The notes beneath the pieces are model-generated. The model made no database searches and was not told where the DNA came from. It was given only the letters and a program-made list of their open reading frames with translations. Positions 17,195 to 24,310 of a DNA stretch of 64,000 bases are shown one piece after another. Source of the stretch: Bacteroidota bacterium. Its GTDB lineage: Bacteria > Bacteroidota > Bacteroidia > Bacteroidales > VadinHA17. The stretch is taken from NCBI GenBank assembly GCA_016718875.1, contig JADKBL010000004.1, forward strand, positions 62,001 through 126,000, given 5' to 3'. The first letter of the stretch is position 1; every line of letters begins with the position of its first letter. The position numbers were made by a program, and so were the translations under genes.

Positions 17195-18408
17195 ATGAAA
17201 GAGATTAATTCATCAGAATTTGAAAAAGAAGTATTAAAAGGAGGAAAAGTTATCCTTGACTTCTATTCAACTGAATGCCCTCCTTGTGAAGCGCTGGCAT
17301 CAAAGTTCGAGAACCTTGCCGGATTATATGGCAATGATATTAAGTTTATCAAGATTTTTCGCCAGCAGAATCGGGAACTGGCTGACAGGCTTGCAGTTAA
17401 ATCATCTCCAACTCTTTTGTTTTATGATAATGGCAATGAGGTAGCAGGCAGGTTAAGCGGAGGTGTTAAACGCAGCGAAATAATCCGTAACCTTGACAGT
17501 ATGCTGCCTGAAGCCAGGGTAAAGGAGATAAAAGCAAAAATTAAGCCTACTGTATCTGAATATGATGTAATTATCCTTGGAGCAGGACCTGGAGGCTTAA
17601 CTGCAGGTCTTTACTTATGCCAGGCAAAGATCAATACTGTTCTGATAGACCCGTCTCTGCCAGGTGGTCATGTTTCAACCACACATGAAGTTTCCAATTA
17701 TCCCGGTTTTATTGAACCTCAGGCAGGTTATATGCTTTCACATAACATGAGCGAGCAGACAAAAATGTGTGGGACAGTCTACAAGGTTGCAGTTGACATT
17801 ACAAGTGTTGACCTTGATAAGAAAGAGGTTGTAATTGATGAATATGAAACAGTAAGAGCCAAAAAGATTATTGTTGGAACAGGTACAACACCAAACCTTA
17901 CAGGTGCTCCGGGTGAGAAGGAATTGAAAGGGAAGGGTATTTCTTACTGCGCAACTTGTGACGGAAAGTATATGGAAGGCAAAGAGGTAGTTGTTATTGG
18001 TGGTGGTAACTCTGCAGTTGAGGAGTCAGAATACCTTACACGTTTTGCAACAAAACTTACCATAATACATCAGTTTGACAAACTTACAGCCAATAAAAAA
18101 GCTCAGGATAAAATACTAAAGAACCCTAAAGTCAACATTAAGTTGAAAATGTCAAAACAAAAGTACGTCAGAAATTGTTTAGTGATGGAGTCTTCATCTT
18201 TATTGGAATGAAACCAAATATTCAGCTGTTTAAAGATAAGCTTGAACTTGATCAGTGGGGTTATATCAAGACAGACGATGAGATGAGGACGAGTGTACCT
18301 GGCGTTTATGCTGTTGGAGATGTTATAAGCAAGAAATACAGGCAGATTACAACAGCAGTTGCTGATGGCACTATAGCTGCAATGGCAATTGCCAAGGAAC
18401 TTGACTAG
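17195..18408 (+). pseudogene. Thioredoxin-thioredoxin reductase fusion, broken by an out-of-frame deletion
   Basis: The first frame (17195-18211) encodes a thioredoxin domain with CPPC (C28, C31). It is followed by the FAD part of a thioredoxin reductase (DVIILGAGPGGLTAG, SYCATCDGKY, VVVIGGGNSAVEE) up to NPKVNIK. The C-terminal FAD part continues in the next frame from about 18142 (VENVKTKVRQKLFSDGVFIFIGMKPN, then VPGVYAVGDV) to the stop at 18408. Compared with the intact reductase at 32263 (NPKIDFLMESTITAFYGEERL...), roughly 17-20 residues are missing at the join near 18141. The sequence is therefore deleted out of frame. Either the gene is dead or the assembly lost bases there. The thioredoxin part could still be made. 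Confidence 0.85.
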
Positions 18409-18435
18409 AAATTATTAATCAAATAAATATATGTT

Positions 18436-18639
18436 ATGAAGAAGAACATGGGAACTATCGACAAGGTGATCAGGATACTGGTTGCAGTCGTTGTAGTTGT
18501 GCTTTGGCTTACAAATGTAATTTCAGGAACACTGGCAATAATATTGCTTGCTTTATCGGCTGTGTTCATTGTGACAAGTTTCCTGAGTTTTTGTCCTTTA
18601 TACATTCCGTTAGGTTTGAGTACAAGGAAAAAGGAGTAA
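18436..18639 (+). CDS. DUF2892 (YgaP-type) inner-membrane protein
   Basis: The 67-residue protein starts MKKNMGTIDKVIRILVAVVV and has two hydrophobic helices around a short turn. It ends CPLYIPLGLSTRKKE, a layout typical of DUF2892. The family is often linked to rhodanese and thiol-metabolism genes. The chemistry is unknown. It is the last gene before a strong terminator. Confidence 0.8.
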   Translation: MKKNMGTIDKVIRILVAVVVVVLWLTNVISGTLAIILLALSAVFIVTSFLSFCPLYIPLGLSTRKKE

Positions 18640-18640
18640 C

Positions 18641-18668
18641 AAAAAAGCCGGTTTAAACCGGCTTTTTT
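18641..18668. terminator. Bidirectional rho-independent terminator
   Basis: A perfect palindrome GCCGGTTTAAACCGGC (18647-18662) is flanked by A6 on the left and T6 on the right. It can end both the rightward DUF2892 transcript and the leftward NifX-like transcript that stops at 18681. Confidence 0.9.
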
Positions 18669-18680
18669 GTTTTATTCTTA

Positions 18681-19148
18681 TTAATTATGATTGCATGAGC
18701 TTCCGCTTCCATGACCACATCCGCATTGATGAGTGCTTTTTTGTATGCTGACAATTTCAGGTATCTGATTAACTGAATGATGATCATCATGGTGATTATG
18801 AGACTGATGCTTTTCGCAACTGCTCCCTTTATCTTCAATTGATCCTGTAAGATATAGTTTAACTGTTTCAGTGGCATCTCCTGAGCAACCGCGTATTACA
18901 TTTATTCCGCTTTTATTGAAAGCTTTTGTTGAACCACCTCCGATTCCGGCTGCAAGCACAACAGTGACACCATCAGATGCAAGATTGTCTGCAATATCAG
19001 TATTGCATCCGCATCCTCCGGATGATTTCAATGTTGATATTCCTTCTATCTCTTTCTTATCAGATATTGTAAATACAGTATAGAATTCTGTATTGCCAAT
19101 ATGGCCTTCAATCTGATTTTCTTTTGAAACAGGTACGGCTATTTTCAT
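18681..19148 (-). CDS. NifX/NifB-type (dinitrogenase FeMo-cofactor fold) protein with His/Cys-rich tail
   Basis: The 155-residue protein opens MKIAVPVSKENQIEGHIGNTEFYTVF, then has GCGCNTDIADNLASDGVTVVLAAGIGGG and VIRGCSGDAT, the NifX/ORP-like fold that binds metal-sulfur clusters. After residue about 110 comes a tail rich in His and Cys (HQSHNHHDDHHS and CGCGHGSGSSCNHN), a likely metal-holding extension. No nif structural genes are in the window, so nitrogen fixation is not implied. A close paralogue is at 20674. Confidence 0.85.
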   Translation of the reverse strand: MKIAVPVSKENQIEGHIGNTEFYTVFTISDKKEIEGISTLKSSGGCGCNTDIADNLASDGVTVVLAAGIGGGSTKAFNKSGINVIRGCSGDATETVKLYLTGSIEDKGSSCEKHQSHNHHDDHHSVNQIPEIVSIQKSTHQCGCGHGSGSSCNHN

Positions 19149-19159
19149 GATAGTAATAT

Positions 19160-19543
19160 TTATGAAGTTATTATTTTAAACAAAGGCGGATTAGCTATTG
19201 ACTTTTTGACTTTGCATAATTCAGCGGCACTGATTACTGATTCTCTGTATTTTTCAGGGAAATCTTCCGGCAGTTTGATCTCAATGGTAATGTCGAGAGG
19301 GAGGTCTGTTTTTTCATCCCATATCATTTTCTGGAATATTCGGATTTTATCAGTCGGGATACCCCTTTTATCGCAGAATGATTTAACATATATACCGGCA
19401 CATGTGCCTATCGAAGCCATAAACAGATCGAAAGGGGAGGGTGAAGTATTTCCTCCTCCGTTATCAAGTGGCTGATCAGTTCTGATTGCGTGTCCGTTAT
19501 AGAGAGCTGTTACTACCTTTCCTCCTTCAAATGTGATTTCCAT
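19160..19543 (-). CDS. OsmC/YhfA family protein
   Basis: The 127-residue protein matches the OsmC fold, with SPFDLFMASIGTCAG around Cys48 and AAELCKVKKSI around Cys110. These are the two cysteines that form the peroxidatic thiol site in this family. It would detoxify organic hydroperoxides or carry persulfide-type thiol chemistry. It lies 11 bases upstream of the NifX-like gene on the same strand. A second OsmC gene is at 35326. Confidence 0.85.
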   Translation of the reverse strand: MEITFEGGKVVTALYNGHAIRTDQPLDNGGGNTSPSPFDLFMASIGTCAGIYVKSFCDKRGIPTDKIRIFQKMIWDEKTDLPLDITIEIKLPEDFPEKYRESVISAAELCKVKKSIANPPLFKIITS

Positions 19544-19555
19544 AATAAGTACTTT

Positions 19556-19595
19556 AAAAAAGTATGTGTTGACTCAAATCTGAGTCAACACATAC
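19556..19595 (-). terminator. Long-stem terminator of the RraA-like gene
   Basis: A perfect 15-base inverted repeat (GTATGTGTTGACTCA, 19562-19576, and its complement at 19581-19595) encloses a 4-base loop. It is followed on the minus strand by T6 (19561-19556). This suits termination of the gene ending at 19656. The stem is long enough that a second role, such as a regulator site for the OsmC gene starting at 19543, is possible. Confidence 0.7.
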
Positions 19596-19655
19596 AGTTA
19601 ACAATTAAATTCAAATAATGTTTTGAAAATAAAATCCTTTGAAAAGAAATTCCGG

Positions 19656-20582
19656 TTACCAGGTTCTTTTTTTCATGATTTCATCAAGTTCAGGTCTGGT
19701 CATTTTTCCAAGTGAAGGATTGTTTCCGAGCCAATTGAGAAAATCATCCTTTATTTCGCTGGTCCATTCTGCATCAATCTGGCCTGCTGTGTATTTCCCG
19801 GATTTAAGAACTGTTTTACTATATTTATCCCTCAGGTTAATGAACTCTGCTGTTGCAATCACTTTTTCTGCCATGTGTGCAGGAATGAAAAGAACACCTT
19901 CCCTGTCTGAAAGAACCAGATCACCGGGCAGTACAACAGCATTACCTATACGGGTTGGTGTATTCAATCCTCCAAGTACCACATCAACGAGGAATGATGG
20001 ATGGAAATCACGTACATAGGCATTAAATCCTTCAATTTTCTCCAGACCGGTCAGATCTCTTGCTGCTGCATCAAATATTACTCCGTTGCCGGTTTTCGCG
20101 AAAATTGAAGTTCCAAGGTTATCACCGATCATTGTTCCTCCGTTTATTTTTCCGAAGCAGCTGGCAACATATACATCGCCCTTCTGCAATACCGAGATAG
20201 GCCATGCATTTGTTGCTCCGGCAAAACCATTTTTCCAACCTCTCTCCTTAATATTCTTTTCAATATCGGGACGTGTTGGGATAAATGTGGCAGTAACTGC
20301 TCTTCCGATAACAGGAACGTTATCATGAATCATTTTCCAGTTACCTTCATACTGGCACTTATAGCCTTCATTGTTAAGTATCTGCCATGCTTCTTCAATA
20401 CCAATATTCCTAGCCCTTGAGATCAGTTCATCTGAAATTTTCGGCCGTCCGTCGGGGAAGCGTTCACCTTTCCATTCGGAGGTCAGAAAAATCATTTCGT
20501 CTTTCGAAATAGTCTGGGATATCAGATGTTCTGCATTGAAGAATATCAAAATAGTCAGGATTAAAAATGATAGTTTTTTCAT
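19656..20582 (-). CDS. Secreted RraA-family aldolase-like protein
   Basis: The 308-residue protein has a signal peptide (to about residue 22) before an RraA/HMG aldolase fold. The core motif reads GDNLGTSIFAKTGNGVIFDAAARDL near residue 150, corresponding to the family's Gly-rich site followed by the Arg-Asp pair (R-D) that binds substrate and metal. The family includes 4-hydroxy-4-methyl-2-oxoglutarate aldolases and RNase E inhibitor RraA, but an exported form points to a small oxo-acid substrate outside the cytoplasm (inference). It has its own promoter and terminator, so it seems to be a single-gene unit. Confidence 0.75.
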   Translation of the reverse strand: MKKLSFLILTILIFFNAEHLISQTISKDEMIFLTSEWKGERFPDGRPKISDELISRARNIGIEEAWQILNNEGYKCQYEGNWKMIHDNVPVIGRAVTATFIPTRPDIEKNIKERGWKNGFAGATNAWPISVLQKGDVYVASCFGKINGGTMIGDNLGTSIFAKTGNGVIFDAAARDLTGLEKIEGFNAYVRDFHPSFLVDVVLGGLNTPTRIGNAVVLPGDLVLSDREGVLFIPAHMAEKVIATAEFINLRDKYSKTVLKSGKYTAGQIDAEWTSEIKDDFLNWLGNNPSLGKMTRPELDEIMKKRTW

Positions 20583-20606
20583 ATAGCTATAGAATTAAAT
20601 GATATA

Positions 20607-20635
20607 CAAATATAGTTTTTATCTGGTGATGCAAA
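20607..20635 (-). promoter_or_regulatory. Promoter of the RraA-like gene
   Basis: Plus-strand CAAATATA (20607-20614) is the -7 element TATATTTG on the minus strand, and CAAA (20632-20635) is a -33 TTTG with a 17-base spacer. The start codon is at 20582. The -33 overlaps the T-run of the neighbouring terminator. Confidence 0.5.
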
Positions 20636-20665
20636 AAAAAGAGACCGGAATGTGCCAGTCTCTTT
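20633..20665 (-). terminator. Terminator of the second NifX-like gene
   Basis: Inverted repeat AAAGAGAC (20638-20645) / GTCTCTTT (20658-20665), extended by GG/CC after one mismatch. It is followed on the minus strand by a run of eight T. It ends the transcript of the gene that stops at 20674. Confidence 0.75.
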
Positions 20666-20673
20666 AGTGTCAT

Positions 20674-21060
20674 TTAGTGATTGCATTGATGACCTTCTCT
20701 GTTATGCTCTTCATGCTGGTGACAGCTGCTGCCGCTGTCTTCAACCAATCCTTTAAGATAAAGCTTGACTACTTCTGTAGCATCTCCTGTACAACCTCTT
20801 ACTACCTCTATTCCGTTGTTATTAAGAACATTAATTGCTCCTCCTCCAATTCCTCCTGCCAGCATAATGGAAACTCCGTCAGCTGCAAGAACAGAAGCAA
20901 TATCTGATTTACAACCACACCCCTGGGGTGATTTAACACTTTCTACATTGGATATCTCTCTCTTTTCTGTTATTGTGAATATCCCATAAGATTCACAATG
21001 CCCAAAATGACTGTCTATCTGGTTTTCTTTTGTTATCGGAACTGCAATTTTCATATTCAT
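20674..21060 (-). CDS. NifX/NifB-type protein with His-rich tail
   Basis: The 128-residue protein is a clear paralogue of the one at 18681: MKIAVPITKENQIDSHFGHCESYGIF, GCGCKSDIASVLAADGVSIMLAGGIGGGA, VVRGCTGDATE. It also has a His/Cys-rich end (CHQHEEHNREGHQCNH). The fold binds Fe-S or Mo-Fe-S clusters in characterised members. The neighbour upstream on the same strand is a DUF134 regulator, a pairing seen again at 46207-47119. Two in-frame ATGs (21060 and 21054) are possible; the second starts at the conserved MKIAVP. Confidence 0.85.
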   Translation of the reverse strand: MNMKIAVPITKENQIDSHFGHCESYGIFTITEKREISNVESVKSPQGCGCKSDIASVLAADGVSIMLAGGIGGGAINVLNNNGIEVVRGCTGDATEVVKLYLKGLVEDSGSSCHQHEEHNREGHQCNH

Positions 21061-21092
21061 AATTTGTATGTTATTAACTACTTGGTTTTAGT

Positions 21093-21497
21093 TCAATTTA
21101 ATCTAATAAGTTCATTTTCTCCGAAATGTGTGCAATTTTTACACTTAGTATGATTTTCCAAACCCTCTATCAATTTATAGCATTTTCTGCAACGATACCA
21201 ATCTTTCTCAAATTCATAATTTCCACCTTCAATCTCAATAGCTTTTCCTTCAATAAATGCTTTAGCGACTAGTTCCAGTGCACTGTTATAAATACGTGTA
21301 AAAGTCGGACGGGAGACATTCATTTGTTCAGCTGCCTGATCCTGCGGGAGTTTGTCATAGTTCACTAATTTTATACTTTCGTACTCCTCAAATTTTAAAA
21401 TTACTGAATCGATCTTGCACAGTGACATTCCAAAAGGCTTAAATCCCTTCATTTTGGGAGGGTTAGAAATCTTTCTGCTTTTATGCGGACGCGCCAT
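21093..21497 (-). CDS. DUF134/UPF0251 DNA-binding regulator
   Basis: The 134-residue protein begins MARPHKSRKISNPPKMKGFKPFG, the DUF134 signature. A sigma-70-region-4-like helix-turn-helix follows (DKLPQDQAAEQMNVSRPTFTRIYNSAL, residues about 48-75). The end carries a CxxC...CxxC zinc-ribbon-like part (CRKCYKLIEGLENHTKCKNC). It is co-transcribed with the small membrane protein upstream (17-base overlap) and precedes a NifX-like gene. Its promoter carries the palindrome ATGAAC-N4-GTTCAT that also occurs before the paralogous regulator at 46529, so autoregulation is likely. Confidence 0.87.
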   Translation of the reverse strand: MARPHKSRKISNPPKMKGFKPFGMSLCKIDSVILKFEEYESIKLVNYDKLPQDQAAEQMNVSRPTFTRIYNSALELVAKAFIEGKAIEIEGGNYEFEKDWYRCRKCYKLIEGLENHTKCKNCTHFGENELIRLN

Positions 21498-21726
21498 GCT
21501 TTTTTGATTTGGATAACTCTTTAATATCGGGGTAGATTATATAACCGAAGAATATTATTGACAAAACTAGAATTTTTTTCCCGGCCAGACAAAAAGTACC
21601 ACAATAAAATTCTTCTCCTAATCCAAAAAGACAGGTTGTACATCCAATTAAGGCCATCAGCAAATAGTCAACAAATAGTATTAATGGCAGAATCATAAAA
21701 ATTTTAAAGAGGATTAAAGTTTTCAT
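21481..21726 (-). CDS. Small Cys-containing membrane protein
   Basis: I do not recognise a family. The 81-residue product has an N-terminal hydrophobic segment, a loop with CTTCLFGLGEEFYCGTFC (four Cys), and a second hydrophobic segment near 52-68. The end is basic. It is the first gene after a well-formed promoter/operator and overlaps the DUF134 gene by 17 bases. Promoter position and coupling support it being real, although the overlap is longer than usual. Confidence 0.55.
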   Translation of the reverse strand: MKTLILFKIFMILPLILFVDYLLMALIGCTTCLFGLGEEFYCGTFCLAGKKILVLSIIFFGYIIYPDIKELSKSKKHGASA

Positions 21727-21741
21727 GGCAGATATTTTCTA

Positions 21742-21768
21742 CAAAGATAATGAACCTGCGTTCATAAT
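21742..21768 (-). promoter_or_regulatory. Promoter with candidate DUF134 operator
   Basis: Plus-strand CAAAGATA (21742-21749) gives the -7 element TATCTTTG on the minus strand. A CTTG that approximates the -33 lies at 21770-21773 with a 20-base spacer. Between them sits the palindrome ATGAAC-CTGC-GTTCAT (21750-21765), with outer AT matches extending it to 21747-21768. The same layout occurs at 47143-47169 and 47641-47667. The site covers the -7/-33 spacer, fitting repression. Confidence 0.7.
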
Positions 21769-21831
21769 CCAAGTAAAAAAATCTTAATTCAGAAAAAAAT
21801 TATAGTTTATCTATAAGTATAATTTTTCTTG

Positions 21832-22446
21832 TTAAATATGGGCTGTTAGCAGGAATACTTCAAATTCTTTTATTTGATTTTCAGCAATTTTACGGCTAAT
21901 AACAAAGCATTTCCTGTATGATATCTCTTTGAAACCATCACACTTCAATACTGAGGTTAGAGTTTCCGGATTAAAACCATTATGTCCTGTAAAACCTTCA
22001 CCATGAAATGAGCCGTCCTCTTCATAAAGGTCAGCTACTGCAAGATATCCTCCAGAATTTAACAGTTTTTTAAATCTGCTTAAAATGGAGCTAATATCAG
22101 TTACATGATGCAGTACCATCTGAGTAAATATAAGATCAAACTTTTCGTCTTCAAGATCAGCATGTTCAAGATCAAAAAGTTTTGTTTTCAGGTTTTTAGC
22201 ACCGGAAGATAATATTTTTTCATTCGTAAGCCTGATCATCTCAGCGGAATTGTCCAGAAGAAGAATCTCCTTTAAATGATCTTTCAGGAAGAAGCTAAGG
22301 ATACCTGTTCCGGCACCATATTCCATAGCAGTAAAATGGGGGAGAAGAGGTATTTCTGCAATAATCCCCTTTGCAATTGCAGCTGAACGGTCCCAGTGCA
22401 TAGGGTTCTTGTCCCATTCAGCTGCCTTGATATCGAATTCATTCAT
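21832..22446 (-). CDS. Class I SAM-dependent methyltransferase
   Basis: The 204-residue protein carries the SAM-binding motif AMEYGAGTGILSFFL near residue 41, LLLDNSAEMI near 62 and DLIFTQMVLHHV near 104. This marks a Rossmann-fold methyltransferase of the UbiE/Methyltransf_11 type. The N-terminus FDIKAAEWDKNPMHWDRSAAIA is shared by many small methyltransferases of unknown substrate in Bacteroidota. It lies 17 bases downstream of the DsrE lipoprotein gene on the same strand. The substrate is unknown. Confidence 0.8.
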   Translation of the reverse strand: MNEFDIKAAEWDKNPMHWDRSAAIAKGIIAEIPLLPHFTAMEYGAGTGILSFFLKDHLKEILLLDNSAEMIRLTNEKILSSGAKNLKTKLFDLEHADLEDEKFDLIFTQMVLHHVTDISSILSRFKKLLNSGGYLAVADLYEEDGSFHGEGFTGHNGFNPETLTSVLKCDGFKEISYRKCFVISRKIAENQIKEFEVFLLTAHI

Positions 22447-22463
22447 TATTTAAACCCTACCTT

Positions 22464-22922
22464 TTAATAATCAAGAGTGATGATCCTTCCCTTTGTGAAG
22501 TTAAAGAATTTGTCTTTCTGTGCTACCTGGACTCCCTGCATCAGATCTTCGGGAGCAATACCGGCGATTTTCATACAGGTAGGGCATGCATATACACCTA
22601 CTCCTTTTTCAGCCAGCATTTTAATATATGTATGCGCTGATTCAAAATCTGCAAAAGTAATATCCTTTGCATCCTTCGTAAGGAATTGCACCGCATGAAT
22701 GTCAAGATAGACAAGTACATCTTTATCGGCGGACATCATTACAGCCATCTTAAGAGGCATTAAAACGCTGTGAGGATCGTCGTAACATTGTGTAATGTGA
22801 ATAAAAATACCATCACGATTGGAAATTTCATTGCCGGAAACAGGTGCCGGAGTCTGGACAGGTGGCTGATTACAGGAAACAATCAACAAGAATGTCAGAA
22901 TAAATATGCCTGAAGTTTTCAT
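22464..22922 (-). CDS. DsrE-family lipoprotein
   Basis: The 152-residue protein has a lipoprotein signal with a lipobox ending at Cys17 (LIVSCNQ). A DsrE/DsrF-like fold follows (FIHITQCYDDPHSVLMPLKMAVMMSADKDVLVYLDIHAV), with the Cys-bearing loop YACPTCMKIAGI near residue 111. DsrE-type proteins carry persulfides in sulfur relay, and an outer-face lipoprotein version suggests sulfur handling in the periplasm (inference). It is the first gene after a promoter at 22962. Confidence 0.8.
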   Translation of the reverse strand: MKTSGIFILTFLLIVSCNQPPVQTPAPVSGNEISNRDGIFIHITQCYDDPHSVLMPLKMAVMMSADKDVLVYLDIHAVQFLTKDAKDITFADFESAHTYIKMLAEKGVGVYACPTCMKIAGIAPEDLMQGVQVAQKDKFFNFTKGRIITLDY

Positions 22923-22961
22923 AAAATTATAATTTTGTTATAATTATTTAATAATACATTG

Positions 22962-23008
22962 CAAAGGTATACCTTTTGTTATTTAAATCACACAAATACC
23001 TATGTGAT
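22962..23008 (-). promoter_or_regulatory. Promoter of the DsrE lipoprotein with an adjacent palindrome
   Basis: Plus-strand CAAAGGTA (22962-22969) gives the -7 element TACCTTTG on the minus strand. CAAA at 22993-22996 may be the -33, with a 23-base spacer. A perfect palindrome ATCACA-N10-TGTGAT (22987-23008) surrounds the -33. It looks like a binding site for a dimeric regulator, and a Crp/Fnr-family gene is in the window at 31051. Confidence 0.45.
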
Positions 23009-23009
23009 C

Positions 23010-24301
23010 TTATTCGGTAATATCCCAAATTCCGACAGCTCTTTCCAGTTCAATCAATGCTGATGTATATTCATAGAGTGATTCAATATGGCTAGTCCTT
23101 AGGTCGGTATACAGCCTCCTGGCATTCAGTACATCCACCAGCCCGCTTTCCCCTGCCTGGTAAGCATGGAGGCGCCCCTGAGTATCTTTTCCGCATTATC
23201 AGTCAGTTGCTGACTGAACGATTCTGTCTTTTTCTTTGCAGCTTCGTAGTAGTTAAATGCCTGAATTACTTCGGTGAATATCTGTAGTTCTACCTCTTTT
23301 GCATTTATTATGTTTTGTGATATTGCAAATTCTGCGGCATTCACAGATCCTTTATTGAGACTTGAAATTTTTAAGGGGATCGTTATTCCTGCATTAACAG
23401 AATTATGGGCTGGTGCCGGTGCAATATCATTCTTAACTATCGAGTTATATGAGTAGTCAGCCTCTAAATTAAATTCAAATGCGCGATCAGCTTTCAGAAG
23501 ATGAAGGGTTTTTTCGGATATTTCCCTGTTCTTTGCAGCTATCAGCAAGTCACTTCTCGATTCCATAGCAGTGTTCAGTAACTCAGAAAGCAAAAAAATC
23601 TTCTGCTGCAACGGGAATTCACCTGATGGATCAAAGAGGGTGTCATTCAATATTTTACCCTGAAGCATTACAAGGATGACAAGAGAATTATTTAATTCAG
23701 CCCGGCTCTGCAAAACATTATGATACTGTAATTTAGCCTCGAGTGCTGTCTGAATGGCATCCAGCTCGGTTGACTCGCCGGTTTTAAGTCTGATACTATC
23801 AGCATCAGCCATGTTTTTTAACAGTTCATAGGTGTCATTCTGCAGTTTGCTGATCTGTCTGTCCCTTACGGCAGTGAAGTAACTTTTCGCCGCATCAGCC
23901 CTGAGATTTTTGAAGAATAACTTAAGCATAAGTTTTGAGAGATCAAGCTGTGTTCGGGCTAATTCAATTGTTGCTTTGCGACTGTTGCCGAGATTAATGG
24001 GATAACTTAATCCTGCATCATAGGATTGTCCCATCCGCATGATTTTATCTTCATTGTTAACATATGCAAGTGATATCTCAGGATCAGGGAATATTTTTGC
24101 TGCCTGTTGCTCTGCCTCTGCAATACTGACATTGAATTGTGCAGCAATATAGCCCAGATTCCCTTTTGATACATTGAGAATGTAATCATTAAGCGTAACA
24201 GGCATTACTATGTATCCTGGCTTCAGCTGTGAGTAGGAAGTCTGTGTAATTAAGGCAGAAGACAAATAAACCATAAATAAAATCAATCCACGTCTGTTCA
24301 T
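23010..24301 (-). pseudogene. TolC/CusC-family outer-membrane efflux protein, frameshifted near the C-terminus
   Basis: From ATG 24301 the frame encodes a signal peptide and two repeats of the TolC helical hairpin, down to NAEKILRG. It then runs out of frame to an early stop at 23126. In the next frame the expected end continues without a break: RLHAYQAGESGLVDVLNARRL, then SLYEYTSALIELERAVG, to a stop at 23010. The two frames meet at the C4 run 23175-23178, where one extra base would restore the protein (about 430 residues). This is either a one-base assembly error or a true or reversible frameshift. Intact, it would be the outer-membrane channel for the RND pump and adaptor encoded upstream. 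Confidence 0.85.
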
Positions 24302-24310
24302 CTTATTAAA

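Noticed and set aside
18681..21060. Nitrogen fixation, because of NifX/NifB-like proteins
   Set aside because: The fold is shared by many cluster-binding proteins. No nifHDK or full NifB is present.
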